DNA of 64,000 bases from Phycisphaerales bacterium (GCA_947459215.1 CANHCQ010000010.1:1-64000), one strand, 5' to 3'. Shown: positions 49,798 through 58,527, numbered from the stretch's first letter. Numbers and translations are program-made. The notes: generated by a model from the letters alone, not told the origin.

Positions 49798-50586
49798 ATG
49801 GATCTCAAACGGACGACGGCTCTCATTCTCGCGGCGGGCGTGTGTTTTTCGATGGCGTTGGCGGGCGATGGCGACAAGCCCAAGGACCCCATGAAGGACA
49901 TGCAGAAGCAGGCGCAGGACGCGTCCAACAAGGCCCAAGACGCCGTCAAGAAGGCGACGGAAGACGCGAAGAAGGCAATCGACGCGAAAGCCCCCGCCGC
50001 CCCGGACATGAACGCCGACCCGAAGATGGCCGAGATGATGGCCTCGATGACGCCGGGCGAACACCACGCCCACCTCGCCAAGTTCGCGGGCGACTGGGAC
50101 GTGAAGAGCAAGATGTGGATGGACGAGAACGCGCCGCCGGTGGAGAGCACGGCGACCGTGAATGCGAAGATGGAGATGGGCGGCCGCTTTCTCTACATTC
50201 ACTACAACGGCGACATGATGGGACAACCGTTCCGCGGCGTGTCGATCATGGGCTACAACAACAATTCCAAGCAGCACGAGAGCGTCTGGGTTGACAACAT
50301 GTCGACCAGCATCTGGTTCTCCACCGGTACCTGCTCCGCGGATGGCAAGACCTACACCATGTCGGGCACATTCACCGAGCCGGACGGCACGAAGAAGACC
50401 ACCCGAGAAGTCACGAGCTGGACGAGCGCTGATACCTACACCATGGAGTTCTACGAAACTCCTGTTGCTCAGGATGGCAAGGAGCGCAAGATGATGGAAC
50501 TCGCCTACACCCGCAAGGGCGGTGCGACCACGGCCAAGCCCGAGATCAAGCAACCGCAGATCAAGCAACCCGAGATCAGCAAGTAA
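49798..50586 (+). CDS. exported DUF1579 family protein
   Basis: A 262-aa exported protein (signal peptide TALILAAGVCFSMALAG). Residues about 30-70 are a charged, Lys/Ala-rich helix (MKDMQKQAQDASNKAQDAVKKATEDAKKA). From about 80 the DUF1579 domain follows: GEHHAHLAKFAGDWDVKSKMW, MEMGGRFLYIHYNGDMMGQPFRG, SIMGYNNNSKQHESVWVDNMST. The family has a lipocalin-like beta-barrel outline and no known reaction. The C-terminus is an imperfect repeat IKQPQIKQPEISK. An intrinsic terminator follows at 50610-50639. Confidence 0.88.
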   Translation: MDLKRTTALILAAGVCFSMALAGDGDKPKDPMKDMQKQAQDASNKAQDAVKKATEDAKKAIDAKAPAAPDMNADPKMAEMMASMTPGEHHAHLAKFAGDWDVKSKMWMDENAPPVESTATVNAKMEMGGRFLYIHYNGDMMGQPFRGVSIMGYNNNSKQHESVWVDNMSTSIWFSTGTCSADGKTYTMSGTFTEPDGTKKTTREVTSWTSADTYTMEFYETPVAQDGKERKMMELAYTRKGGATTAKPEIKQPQIKQPEISK

Positions 50587-50609
50587 GCCGCCAATCGCTT
50601 CGTTTTGCC

Positions 50610-50639
50610 AAAGCCCCGGGCACTGCTCGGGGCTTTTTC
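50610..50639 (+). terminator. intrinsic terminator of the DUF1579 gene
   Basis: AAAGCCCCG (50610-50618) pairs with CGGGGCTTT (50628-50636) and is followed by TTTTTC. It is 23 bases past the stop. Confidence 0.9.
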
Positions 50640-50670
50640 GTGACCGCGATGGGCTGGCGGTTGTTGCGGA

Positions 50671-51168
50671 TCAGCGGGCCGGCTGCTCGGTCATCGGCAC
50701 CAGAAATCCCAGGTGCAGTTCGCCGTGGCGCATGTGCAGGCGGAGCCATTCGTCGTGCGTCAGCCAGCCCAGCGCCGGATCGGGGACCGTCGGGGCGCTC
50801 GCTTGCAGACGCGCCACGGCCCGGCGGAGGCGATCCAGGCCCTCGTCGAGCGGCATGTCTTCGGTGCCGAGGGTGCCGGTGGCGATACCGGGGAGACGAA
50901 AGCCCGGTCTGGCGCGGCGATCGGTCATGCGCCGCTTGAGCAGCGGCCCGATCAGCCGCAACCACCATGGGGGGTGAAAGCCATGCCCATCGAAGCTCTC
51001 GTCGATCCACCATGCGAGATGTCCGAAGATCTGACCGGTGCTCCAGTTGCCCAGTCGTTGCAGCGATCCCGCGCGTTCATGCGCGGCGAGGCGCTCGGCT
51101 TCCGCGAGGACTTCGCCGAGCGTCGTGAAGGTCAGCTCACGCGGCTGCACACGTCGGGTCTGGATCAT
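50671..51168 (-). CDS. DUF1569 (DinB-superfamily) protein
   Basis: A 165-aa soluble protein of the DUF1569 family, a branch of the DinB/YfiT-like four-helix metal-binding fold. The segment NWSTGQIFGHLAWWIDESFDG contains the His typical of the first metal-binding helix, and THDEWLRLHMRHGELHLGFLVP contains the others (HMRHGELH). DinB-like proteins often act as thiol-dependent transferases, but a substrate cannot be named. It lies 47 bases past the end of fabF on the same strand. Confidence 0.82.
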   Translation of the reverse strand: MIQTRRVQPRELTFTTLGEVLAEAERLAAHERAGSLQRLGNWSTGQIFGHLAWWIDESFDGHGFHPPWWLRLIGPLLKRRMTDRRARPGFRLPGIATGTLGTEDMPLDEGLDRLRRAVARLQASAPTVPDPALGWLTHDEWLRLHMRHGELHLGFLVPMTEQPAR

Positions 51169-51215
51169 GATCGTGCAAAGATGGAGAGCGCGTCCGCGGT
51201 CTGGCGCTCGGGCGA

Positions 51216-52517
51216 TCAGCCCTTGTATTCGCCGAAGATCAGCGTCACGTTGTGACCGCCGAAGCCGAACGTGTTGTTCATCACGTACTTCACGCGGCGC
51301 TCGCGGGCGTGGTGCGCGACGAGATCAATATCGAAGCCCTCATCGGGGCTGTCGAGATTGATGGTGGGGGGGATGACGCCGTCGGTGATGGCATGGATGC
51401 AGGCGATGGATTCGACCGCACCGGAGGCACCGAGGCAGTGGCCGTGCATGCTCTTGGTGCTGCTCATGAGCAGCTTGCCGCCGGCGGACTTCTTGGCGTG
51501 ATCGCCGAAGACGCTGCCGACGGCTGAGACCTCGGCCTTGTCGCCCAGGGGCGTGCTGGTACCGTGGGCGTTGACGTAGCCGATGTCGGCGATGTTGAGT
51601 TTCGCGTCGCGGAGGGCCATGCGCATCGAGCGTGCCGCGCCGTCACCGGCCGCATCGGGCGCGGTGATGTGTCCGGCATCGCTGCTGTTGCCGCTGCCGA
51701 CCAGCTCGGCGTAGATGCGAGCACCGCGATTCTTGGCGTGCTCTTCGCTTTCGAGCACGAGCATCGCCGCACCTTCGGAAAGCACGAAGCCGTCGCGGTC
51801 CTTGTCGAAGGGGCGGCTGGCGCGGGTCGGATCGTCGTTGCGGGTGCTGAGGGCCCGCATCACCATGAAGGCGCCGATGCAAAGGGGCGACACGGCGGCC
51901 TCGCAGCCGCCGGTGACCATGACATCGGCCCAGCCGCGCTGGATCATGTGGGCGGCGTCGGCAATCGCGTGCCCCGAGCTGGCGCACGCGGTGGCGTGGG
52001 CCGCCGCGGGACCCTTCAGGCCGTACTTGATCGAAACGTTGCCGGTGGTGGCGTTGACCATCAGCCGCGGGACGGTGAAGGGGCTGAGGCGATCGGGCGC
52101 CCGCTCGACCATCGTGTAGACGCCTTCTTCGATGGTGATGATGCCGCCGATGCCGGAGCCGATCACGACGCCGCAGTGCTCGGCGTTCTCCTTGGAGAAA
52201 TCGATGCCCGAATCGGTGACGGCCTCGACGGCGGCGCCCATGCCAAGGTGGGTGACGCGATCAAGACGCTTGGCCTCGCGGAATTCAAGGATCGGGGGCT
52301 TGCCGTCGATCGAAGCGGAAATGTCGAACCCGCGGACCTCGCCGCCGATGGTGACGTCCCACTTTGGGTAGCGTTTGAAGGATTCACCGGTGATGGTGCT
52401 GATGCCGCTCTTGCCTTCGCGCATAGCGGCCCAGGTGGTCTTGGCATCGAGGCCGATATTGGTGACGGCACCGATCCCGGTGACGACGACGCGGCGGTTG
52501 GGGCTTCCAACGAGCAT
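51216..52517 (-). CDS. fabF: beta-ketoacyl-ACP synthase II
   Basis: A 433-aa condensing enzyme of the FabF type. Nucleophile Cys178 lies in ATACASSG; the two His of the active site are His318 (NAHGTSTPLGD) and His360 (KSMHGHCLGASG). The N-terminal RRVVVTGIGAVTNIG is the family opening. It elongates acyl-ACP by decarboxylative condensation with malonyl-ACP in the cytoplasm. In the second His motif the usual Thr (KSMTGH) is His. I choose ATG 52517; the upstream open frame is not protein-like. It lies immediately downstream of acpP on the same strand, so both are one operon. Confidence 0.96.
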   Translation of the reverse strand: MLVGSPNRRVVVTGIGAVTNIGLDAKTTWAAMREGKSGISTITGESFKRYPKWDVTIGGEVRGFDISASIDGKPPILEFREAKRLDRVTHLGMGAAVEAVTDSGIDFSKENAEHCGVVIGSGIGGIITIEEGVYTMVERAPDRLSPFTVPRLMVNATTGNVSIKYGLKGPAAAHATACASSGHAIADAAHMIQRGWADVMVTGGCEAAVSPLCIGAFMVMRALSTRNDDPTRASRPFDKDRDGFVLSEGAAMLVLESEEHAKNRGARIYAELVGSGNSSDAGHITAPDAAGDGAARSMRMALRDAKLNIADIGYVNAHGTSTPLGDKAEVSAVGSVFGDHAKKSAGGKLLMSSTKSMHGHCLGASGAVESIACIHAITDGVIPPTINLDSPDEGFDIDLVAHHARERRVKYVMNNTFGFGGHNVTLIFGEYKG

Positions 52518-52663
52518 CGGGGCTGTAAATCCTTCCAGGAGCGGCGGAGCCGCCGCGGTGAAGACGATGGCAGCGACGACACGCGGGGCGCGTGCCGATG
52601 CCGGAAGCGGCAAAGGCGGCGCGCGGGGGTCATCCCGCACGCCGCGGTTGAATACACAGGGCT

Positions 52664-52918
52664 TTAGCTCTTGGCGCCGGCGCGGGCCTGCTTGATGAAG
52701 TCGATGGCCTCGCCAACGGTCTTGATCTTCTCGGCGTGCTCATCCGGGATTTCGGTCTCGAACTCGTCCTCGAACTCCATGACGAGCTCGACGGTGTCGA
52801 GGCTGTCGGCGTTGAGGTCGTCGACGAAACGGGTGGTGCGGCTGATCTTGGCCTTATCGGCGCCCATCTGCTCTGCCACGATCTCGATCACTTTCGCTTC
52901 GATCTCTTGGTCGGTCAC
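52664..52918 (-). CDS. acpP: acyl carrier protein
   Basis: An 84-aa acidic acyl carrier protein. The phosphopantetheine site is [18 protein letters not shown] with Ser39; [23 protein letters not shown] is the typical C-terminal helix pair. It carries acyl chains between the enzymes of fatty acid synthesis, including FabF, which is the next gene. The start is a GTG at 52918 with AGGAG seven bases before it; the longer open frame upstream is not ACP-like. Confidence 0.96.
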   Translation of the reverse strand: MTDQEIEAKVIEIVAEQMGADKAKISRTTRFVDDLNADSLDTVELVMEFEDEFETEIPDEHAEKIKTVGEAIDFIKQARAGAKS

Positions 52919-53230
52919 AAGCAATCTCCTGGCGGCAGACAGGCCTTTGCAACCCGCAGCCGACCCGGCCGACGCCCGCGCGTCGCAGTTCCCGAGCCGT
53001 CTACGAAGCGGCCACGCCGTACTCCGAGACAGCCCGATTCTACGCAACTCCCGGGACTGGGGCGAGGGAAAGCAATCAGCGGGGGTGGGGCCTTCAGGAC
53101 CCCGCTGGTGAGCGTTTGCAAACAAGTTCGCGACTGGTCGGACCCGACGGTCGCATCAGGGCAAAGAAAAAGACCGGCCAGCGGCCGGTCTGTCGGATGC
53201 ACACAGCCTGATGTCCCATGCCTCCCGCGA
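52919..53230. other. intergenic region upstream of acpP
   Basis: It holds the terminator of the DUF1444 gene (53161-53191) and, nearer 52919, the acpP Shine-Dalgarno. The remainder shows no gene or RNA that I can support. Confidence 0.5.
53161..53191 (-). terminator. intrinsic terminator of the DUF1444 gene
   Basis: AGACCGGCC (53171-53179) and GGCCGGTCT (53183-53191) form a 9-bp stem with loop AGC. On the minus strand it is followed by TTTTTCTTTGC. It is 40 bases beyond the stop at 53231. Confidence 0.85.
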
Positions 53231-54043
53231 TCACGCCGCTTCGGCTTCGGGAAGATCGTCCACCGTGCCGGCCACGCCGTCGCGGGTGACGTAGAAGAAA
53301 TCGGGCGAGATCGGATAGGGCAGGCGCTTGTAGTCGTGCTCGACGCGGGCCCGCAGGCGATTGACGAAGGTGTCGGGTCCGGGCGAGATGGCGACGAACA
53401 TGTCGCGGGCCGGGGTGGCGACATAGAAGTCGCCGTTGAGCTGGGCCGCGAGGCGGCCGTGCAGTTCGCTCAGGAGCAATCGCGCCGCGTCGTAGCCGTC
53501 GTGCTGGCTCATGATGGCCGCGCGGCCACCTTCCTTGCTCTCGACAACCTGGATGTCGAGCTCGGGGGCGTACGCCTCCAGGTTCTCGCGGCTGATCTCG
53601 TCGAGATCCTCGGGCGTCACCTTCCAGCGGATGAGCTGCTCGGTCGTGATGCTCACCGTCATCTGCGGCAGGTCGGTCACGAAGACGATCACCGTGTTGT
53701 TCACAAACGGCACGTGGGCGACCTGCTCACGCGAGAGATGCCGGAAGATCGAGACCGGCTGGATCCGCGGCATGATCCGAGGCCGCGCGAACTCGAACGA
53801 CATGCTGTTCATCTGCATCGCATCGCCAGCGAAGAGCTGATCGAGGTAATGCTCCACGATCTCCTGCCCGCGCACCGGCTCGTGGTTCACCATGCGGAAC
53901 AGATTCTCGAGATCAAGGCGGCGCCCGTTCACGAGCAGCTCGCGCGGCCCGACGAGGTCGATCGCGTACGCCGGCTGCAGCTTCTTCAGCATCGAGGCAA
54001 CGGCTTCGGCGAATGCTTCCGGCTCACGCGGCATGCTGGTCAT
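53231..54043 (-). CDS. DUF1444 (YtpQ-like) family protein
   Basis: A 270-aa soluble protein with the domain order of DUF1444: PAYAIDLVGPRELLVNGRRLDLENLFRM, then IMPRIQPVSIFRHL, VNNTVIVFVTDLPQ, VTPEDLDEISRENLEA and ALMRLEA-like segments, ending in ARDMFVAISPGPDTFVNRLRARVEHDYKRLPYPIS. No catalytic motif is known for the family. It has no signal peptide. Two ATGs (54043 and 54034) are close; the first is used. A terminator follows at 53161-53191. Confidence 0.87.
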   Translation of the reverse strand: MTSMPREPEAFAEAVASMLKKLQPAYAIDLVGPRELLVNGRRLDLENLFRMVNHEPVRGQEIVEHYLDQLFAGDAMQMNSMSFEFARPRIMPRIQPVSIFRHLSREQVAHVPFVNNTVIVFVTDLPQMTVSITTEQLIRWKVTPEDLDEISRENLEAYAPELDIQVVESKEGGRAAIMSQHDGYDAARLLLSELHGRLAAQLNGDFYVATPARDMFVAISPGPDTFVNRLRARVEHDYKRLPYPISPDFFYVTRDGVAGTVDDLPEAEAA

Positions 54044-54422
54044 GTCTCAAACCCCTCGCGTCGGATCGGACCCCCTCTCACCAACACCAGCCACCACCGG
54101 CGGGACGCTCGTGAGTACGAAGACCGACGAAATGGGCCATCGGCGTTCTATTCGCACGCCAGTGTCGGCAGATCGCCCCATCTCACACAACCAGCCCGCG
54201 CAGATCGCGCGACTGCCAGAATTGGCCCAGGTCGAGCGCAAAGGATGCGAGATGGGGCCGGTAACTGTCGGAAGGGGACACGTGTCGAGGTGGCGAGAGA
54301 GAGGCGAGACGCCGCGGCACGCTTCCCCGCCCTCGGCACCTCGACACCTCGACACCTCGACACCTCGACACCTCGGCCCCTTCGTCCTGAAACCGCTCTC
54401 AGCCGATTCCGAACGACTCTGC
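54044..54422. other. intergenic region with tandem 8-bp repeat
   Basis: The tandem repeat at 54337-54376 and an inverted partner at 54282-54292 (GTGTCGAGGTG) are the only structure seen. The stretch must contain the promoters of both the DUF1444 gene (-) and the membrane protein gene (+). No RNA gene is supported. Confidence 0.5.
54337..54376 (+). repeat. tandem 8-bp repeat CACCTCGA x5
   Basis: Four exact copies of CACCTCGA and a fifth with one change (CACCTCGG) lie head to tail, 47 bases before the membrane protein start. GTGTCGAGGTG at 54282-54292 is its complement, so a long hairpin is possible. Confidence 0.9.
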
Positions 54423-55262
54423 ATGCTCGACGCACCCGCCATGGCGCTCCGCATCGCCGCCTCTCCGGTCTGGCTGTTGTGGCGTGGCTACCTCATGCTC
54501 TGGTGGGCGTTTGACGATTCGCCGGAGCGTGCCGCGGCCCGCCTTTCGGCGAAGACCACCGCCGCCGCCGATGTTGCGCCGCCCAAGTTCGTCGAGGGCG
54601 GCGATTCCGGCCAAGCCAGCGCGTTCGAGTGGACCGATTCGCGTCCGCCCAAGCGTCCGCTCCCGCCCCCGATGCCGCGGCCCGAGGCCTTGCTCAAGGG
54701 TGCGTTCGCGGGTTCGATGGTTCTGTGCGGCATGTCGAGCGTCATCGCGGCGGCGCTGGCCGCCGGCGATGCCATCTCCCCGGCTCGTGCCGGAGCGCTG
54801 TGGCTGTGGTTCAGCGCGATCGTCGTGATCGGCAGCGTGCTGGGCGTGCGCCGCATTGCCAGAAAGCGATGGGAGAAGCCCAAGGGTCCGATCGGGCGAG
54901 CGAAGGACGCGACGGTGCACGCGGCAAAGGTCGCGAAGGACGCCGCGGTCGATCGCGCGATCGCCGCGATCCACTTCATCCGAGGCGAAAAGAGCCCGGG
55001 TACGAACCTCCAGAATTCACCCCCGGCCGAAGCGAGCGCGACCGAGTCGCAAGCGGTTCGAGACACATCCCCGAAGGGACAGGTCGGCGCGGTCCGACGA
55101 GCCGCAGGGGTCGCTGCACGCGGTGTCGGTCACGCATCTCACCAGATTTCAACGCGCTTGGTGCCTGCGGTCGCGCGGGGGGCTCGAGGTGTTCTCGACC
55201 CTCTGCGCGATCGCGCTGCGGTCGGGCTGGCTTGGGCTTCGCGGAAGATCGCCAAGGGCTAG
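54423..55262 (+). CDS. uncharacterised membrane protein (279 aa)
   Basis: A 279-aa protein. It begins with a hydrophobic segment (IAASPVWLLWRGYLMLWWAF), then an Ala/Pro-rich linker with RPPKRPLPPPMPRPEA, then two helices (LLKGAFAGSMVLCGMSSVIAAALAAG and AGALWLWFSAIVVIGSVLGV), and a long basic, Ala-rich C-terminus (AKDATVHAAKVAKDAAVDRAIAAIHF). No family is recognised. The start may be 54423 or the ATG at 54441. It is convergent with plsY after 45 bases. Confidence 0.65.
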   Translation: MLDAPAMALRIAASPVWLLWRGYLMLWWAFDDSPERAAARLSAKTTAAADVAPPKFVEGGDSGQASAFEWTDSRPPKRPLPPPMPRPEALLKGAFAGSMVLCGMSSVIAAALAAGDAISPARAGALWLWFSAIVVIGSVLGVRRIARKRWEKPKGPIGRAKDATVHAAKVAKDAAVDRAIAAIHFIRGEKSPGTNLQNSPPAEASATESQAVRDTSPKGQVGAVRRAAGVAARGVGHASHQISTRLVPAVARGARGVLDPLRDRAAVGLAWASRKIAKG

Positions 55263-55307
55263 CGCGACGCGCGTGCGACGGCGTGTGAGCCTGCAGAGAC
55301 GCGCGGC

Positions 55308-56072
55308 TCACGTGGCCTGCTTTCGCGCTCCCACTTTCGGCTCCGTGCCAGCGCGGATTCTCGCGATGTTGGCCCGGTGCTTCACGATCACCGTCGTTGC
55401 CATCACGGCCGTTGCGACGATCGAGGGCAGCAGCCATGGCGACTCGCCGAGTGGGCCGTCGTTGGTCAAACGGCGAACACCCGCGAGCGCGAGCAGCGAG
55501 ATCGGGAGCGTGCACGCCGCTAGGAGCGATGCGAGGCTGACGTACTTCCACGTCTTGAGCGCGACGACGAACACCCCGAACGCTGCCAGGCCTGCGATAG
55601 TGAGCACTGGGAAGACCCCCAGCACGGCGCCAAGGCCGGTGGCGATGCCCTTGCCCCCCTTGAACGCCAGCCACGGGCAAAACATGTGTCCCAGGATTGG
55701 CGCGACCATCACGCCGAGCCACAGGCCCATCTCTCGGGGCGAGAGGTTCCACCGCGCCGCGAGCCCAGAGAGCAGGCCAATCACCAGTACCGGCCCGAAG
55801 CCCTTCAGGAAATCCACGCCGAAGCACAGCACCCATGCCTTGGGCCCCAAGATCCGCCCGACATTGGTTGCGCCGATGTTGCCCGACCCGTGCTTGCGAA
55901 TATCGATTCCGCGTGCCTTGCCGATCAGGTAACCGGTGGGGAGTGACCCACACAAAAACGCGATCAGCACCGCGAGGGCCCACGTCCCAACGTTCCAGTC
56001 GGAGGGCTGGAGCACGGAAGGGGCCGGACCGACCTGGAGATTGATGTTCGCAACCATGAAATCCAGAGGCAT
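55308..56072 (-). CDS. plsY: glycerol-3-phosphate acyltransferase PlsY
   Basis: A 254-aa membrane acyltransferase. The family motifs LCGSLPTGYLIGK, RKHGSGNIGATN (60-70) and GHMFCPWLAFKGGKGIATGLG are present, in the order expected for PlsY, which transfers an acyl group from acyl phosphate to glycerol-3-phosphate in the inner membrane to give lysophosphatidate. About 27 extra residues precede the first helix (residues 31-45). The start is the ATG at 56072; TATTCT lies six bases before it, and an ATG at 56057 is a possible alternative. It is divergent from the YccA-like gene. Confidence 0.94.
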   Translation of the reverse strand: MPLDFMVANINLQVGPAPSVLQPSDWNVGTWALAVLIAFLCGSLPTGYLIGKARGIDIRKHGSGNIGATNVGRILGPKAWVLCFGVDFLKGFGPVLVIGLLSGLAARWNLSPREMGLWLGVMVAPILGHMFCPWLAFKGGKGIATGLGAVLGVFPVLTIAGLAAFGVFVVALKTWKYVSLASLLAACTLPISLLALAGVRRLTNDGPLGESPWLLPSIVATAVMATTVIVKHRANIARIRAGTEPKVGARKQAT

Positions 56073-56078
56073 CGGTGC

Positions 56079-56084
56079 AGAATA
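56079..56084 (-). promoter_or_regulatory. candidate -10 hexamer for a leaderless transcript (TATTCT)
   Basis: On the minus strand TATTCT and six bases (GCACCG) precede the plsY ATG at 56072. This is the fifth example of the same arrangement in the window. Confidence 0.4.
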
Positions 56085-56192
56085 GCGTCGAAGTTGCGAT
56101 GTCGCGGCGACGAACAAAGCGGTGGCGAGATCCGAACAATGGTCGATACACTGCTCGCGTTCGATTCCGCAGCAAACGCAGGGAAACCAAAC

Positions 56193-57011
56193 ATGTTGAA
56201 CTCCAGCAACCCGACCATGAAGGCCTTCGACCGACCGATCGAAGCTCCGCGCTGGGAGGACTTGGCGGCGTCTGCGTCCGGTCAGGCTTCCGCGGCACAA
56301 GGGGCCGTGATGACCGTCCGCGGGACCGCCATCAAGACGGGCTTCCTGCTGGCGATTGTGGTTGTTTCCGCAGCCATGTCGTGGATGAAGTTCGAACCCC
56401 TGGTCCAGGCCAAGCAGGCCGGGGCGATCATGCCTTGGTTTCTCGGTTCCATGCTTGGCGGGCTGGTGCTCTCCCTGATCGTGAGCTTCAAGCCCACGAC
56501 GGCGCCCTACTTGGCCCCGATCTACGCCGCGGTCCAGGGCGTGTTCCTCTCTGCCCTCTCGCTGTTTATCTCGCTGCAGTTCCTCAAGGGCGTCGAGGGT
56601 GCTCTGATCTTCCAGGCCATGACGCTCACGTTTGGCATCGCGGGTGCAACGTTTATCGCGTATGCGTCGGGCTTGGTCCGCATCGGCGGAATGGTCGCCA
56701 AGATCATGACGGTGGCGATGCTCGGACTGGTGCTCTATTCGGTCGCGCTCTTGCTCTGCAACGGCCTGCTCAACATGAACGTTCCGAACCTCTGGTCGAG
56801 CACGACGCCCATGGGCATCGCGTTCTCCGGCTTTGTCGTTCTGCTCGCGTCGTTCTCGCTGGTGCAGGACTATCAGGTCATTGAGGAATCTGCCGCCGCG
56901 GGCGCGCCCAAGCACATGGAGTGGTACGGCGCGTTCGCGCTCACCGTCACGCTCGTGTGGCTCTATATCGAGGTGTTGCGTCTGCTCGCCAAGCTCCGCG
57001 GGCGGGAGTGA
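56193..57011 (+). CDS. Bax inhibitor-1/YccA-like membrane protein
   Basis: A 272-aa protein with seven membrane helices from about residue 45 (GTAIKTGFLLAIVVVSAAMSW onward to FALTVTLVWLYIEVLRLLA). The N-terminus MLNSSNPTMKAF and the helix-6 region with DYQVIEE, SAAAGAPKHMEWYGAFALTVTLVWLY match the YccA/Bax-inhibitor family. YccA of E. coli associates with FtsH and HflK/C and modulates their activity; here the SPFH operon lies 40 kb away. Start 56193 is chosen because the family opens in SSNP; ATG 56139 is an alternative. The lipoprotein gene follows after 13 bases. Confidence 0.87.
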   Translation: MLNSSNPTMKAFDRPIEAPRWEDLAASASGQASAAQGAVMTVRGTAIKTGFLLAIVVVSAAMSWMKFEPLVQAKQAGAIMPWFLGSMLGGLVLSLIVSFKPTTAPYLAPIYAAVQGVFLSALSLFISLQFLKGVEGALIFQAMTLTFGIAGATFIAYASGLVRIGGMVAKIMTVAMLGLVLYSVALLLCNGLLNMNVPNLWSSTTPMGIAFSGFVVLLASFSLVQDYQVIEESAAAGAPKHMEWYGAFALTVTLVWLYIEVLRLLAKLRGRE

Positions 57012-57024
57012 TCGGGCGATCGTC

Positions 57025-57858
57025 ATGCGGAAACGCTCCATCGCCGTCGGTTGCGGCCGCGCAGCGGCGACGGCGGCGCTGTGGGCAGTCTTCGTGGGTT
57101 GCGAGCGACGCGATCCCTTGCCGCGACCCGCAGCCGCCCCGAGCGCCGCGGAATCACCGAATCCGCGGCCTTCGCCAGCTCCCGTCGCAGAACGGAGCGT
57201 CAGGGACCCATTCACGCCCTCTGCCCACGGCTTCGCCTTCCAGAATCACTTTCCCGGCGTCGGTCTGCCCACGGCTCTGGTCGGAACCGGCTCCAACATC
57301 GTTGATGCGAACGCCTTTGGTCTCTGTGGCGGCATGTCCGCCGCCGCCGCGGACTTTTTCCTCGCCAAGCGACCAGTGCCCACGCTCGATGCGCCGCCGG
57401 TCCGCGGCACGGCGTTGTACGAGTATCTGTATCTCAGGCAAGCGGAATCGATCGGGCCGGGCATCGCCGGCGGGCTCAAGTTCGTGGAGTGGATGCGGTT
57501 CAGCGACGACGAGCTGCGGGAACGAACCAGGCAGGAACTCGTCGCGATCCGTGAGGCGATAGAAGCCCGCGGCGTCGCTCCGATCGGGCTTGTGCTCGCC
57601 CGCTTCGGCGGCCCGCCGAGGGCACGGGCCGCATCCGACAATCATCAGGTACTCGCGCTCCGCGTGGTCGATGGAAACACCCACCCGAGCATCGAGATCT
57701 ACGACCCCAACTTTCCGGGCGACGATTCCGTTCGCATCGACCTCGACGGATTTTCCCGCGGCCCGGGTGTCGTTGGTCATCGCGTTCGGCAGTTCGGCCG
57801 GCCGACGCCCGTCCGCGGCGTGATGCTCATGCCCTACGAGCCACGGACGCCGCCGTGA
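57025..57858 (+). CDS. lipoprotein with papain-like Cys/His pattern
   Basis: A 277-aa lipoprotein with lipobox FVGC (Cys26) after a short hydrophobic segment and a Pro-rich linker. The main domain shows FGLCGGMSAAAADFF (Cys101), DNHQVLALRV (His207) and IYDPNFPGDDS (Asp227/Asn229). An order of Cys near the N-end of a helix, then His before a strand, then Asp/Asn fits a papain-like cysteine-peptidase fold. I know no named family, so catalysis is unproven. It is probably co-transcribed with the YccA-like gene. It would act at the outer side of a membrane. Confidence 0.7.
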   Translation: MRKRSIAVGCGRAAATAALWAVFVGCERRDPLPRPAAAPSAAESPNPRPSPAPVAERSVRDPFTPSAHGFAFQNHFPGVGLPTALVGTGSNIVDANAFGLCGGMSAAAADFFLAKRPVPTLDAPPVRGTALYEYLYLRQAESIGPGIAGGLKFVEWMRFSDDELRERTRQELVAIREAIEARGVAPIGLVLARFGGPPRARAASDNHQVLALRVVDGNTHPSIEIYDPNFPGDDSVRIDLDGFSRGPGVVGHRVRQFGRPTPVRGVMLMPYEPRTPP

Positions 57859-57971
57859 CCATGGGTTCATCCGGGCTCATCGGGCCAGCGTGACAGAACA
57901 ACCCAGTCGGGGATGCCCGCCCGAGCGGCACGCCGGTTGCGTTGACCCAACGGAACCTCTGCGCGAAACCC

Positions 57972-58325
57972 ATGCCCAAGACCGACGACAACCTTCAGCA
58001 GATCCTCCGACTCAACGTCCCGGTTGTGGTGCGGCTGGGCGAGCGGCACATGACAGTCAGCGAGGTCGTGGGCCTCGTCCCCGGAGCGATCATCGAGCTG
58101 CCCAAGCCGGCGGATTCCGAGCTCGACCTGCTTGTCAACAACAAGCCCATCGGGCAGGGTGTGGCGGTCAAGGTGGGCGAGAACTTCGGCCTGAAGGTCA
58201 CCTTTATCGGGGACCTGAAAGAACGTGTACGGGCCCTGGGGTCGGTCACGCTCACCGTCACCGAAACCGTGGACGGGAACGCCTCGGACCTTGCCGATCG
58301 TCTGCTCAGCGGCAGCGCGGCGTGA
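57972..58325 (+). CDS. fliN: FliN/SpoA-like flagellar C-ring domain protein
   Basis: A 117-aa protein made of a SpoA domain: RLNVPVVVRLGERHMTVSEVVGLVPGAIIELPKPADSELDLLVNNKPIGQGVAVKVGENFGLKVTFIG, the typical core of FliN and YscQ C-termini. The normal partner in motility is the flagellar switch (FliM, FliG) and in type III secretion the C-ring. No other flagellar or secretion gene is in the window, so its partner is elsewhere or it has another role. The start ATG 57972 excludes an unsupported upstream TTG. It lies 113 bases after the papain-like lipoprotein gene. Confidence 0.83.
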   Translation: MPKTDDNLQQILRLNVPVVVRLGERHMTVSEVVGLVPGAIIELPKPADSELDLLVNNKPIGQGVAVKVGENFGLKVTFIGDLKERVRALGSVTLTVTETVDGNASDLADRLLSGSAA

Positions 58326-58527
58326 CTTTGTGTGAAAAACGTGAACCCGCCGCGCAAAGGCTGCACGCCGCAGCCGTTGCCCGGCATCATCTGCGCCAAC
58401 CCGGCCGGACGGGTTGAATCCGCGTGCCGCCGCGATCGATCCAAGTGGTTGGGAGTTCGTCCGGTCCCCGGTGCTCTCACCCCGCTGCGGGGTGGTCACC
58501 GCGTCCGCCCTACCTTGAAGCACCCGC

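Noticed and set aside
51216-52918. Polyketide or fatty-acid secondary metabolite cluster based on acpP-fabF
   Set aside because: The pair is the ordinary housekeeping arrangement; no other biosynthetic enzyme is adjacent.
54337-54376. CRISPR-like array
   Set aside because: Units are 8 bp with no spacers; it is a simple tandem repeat.
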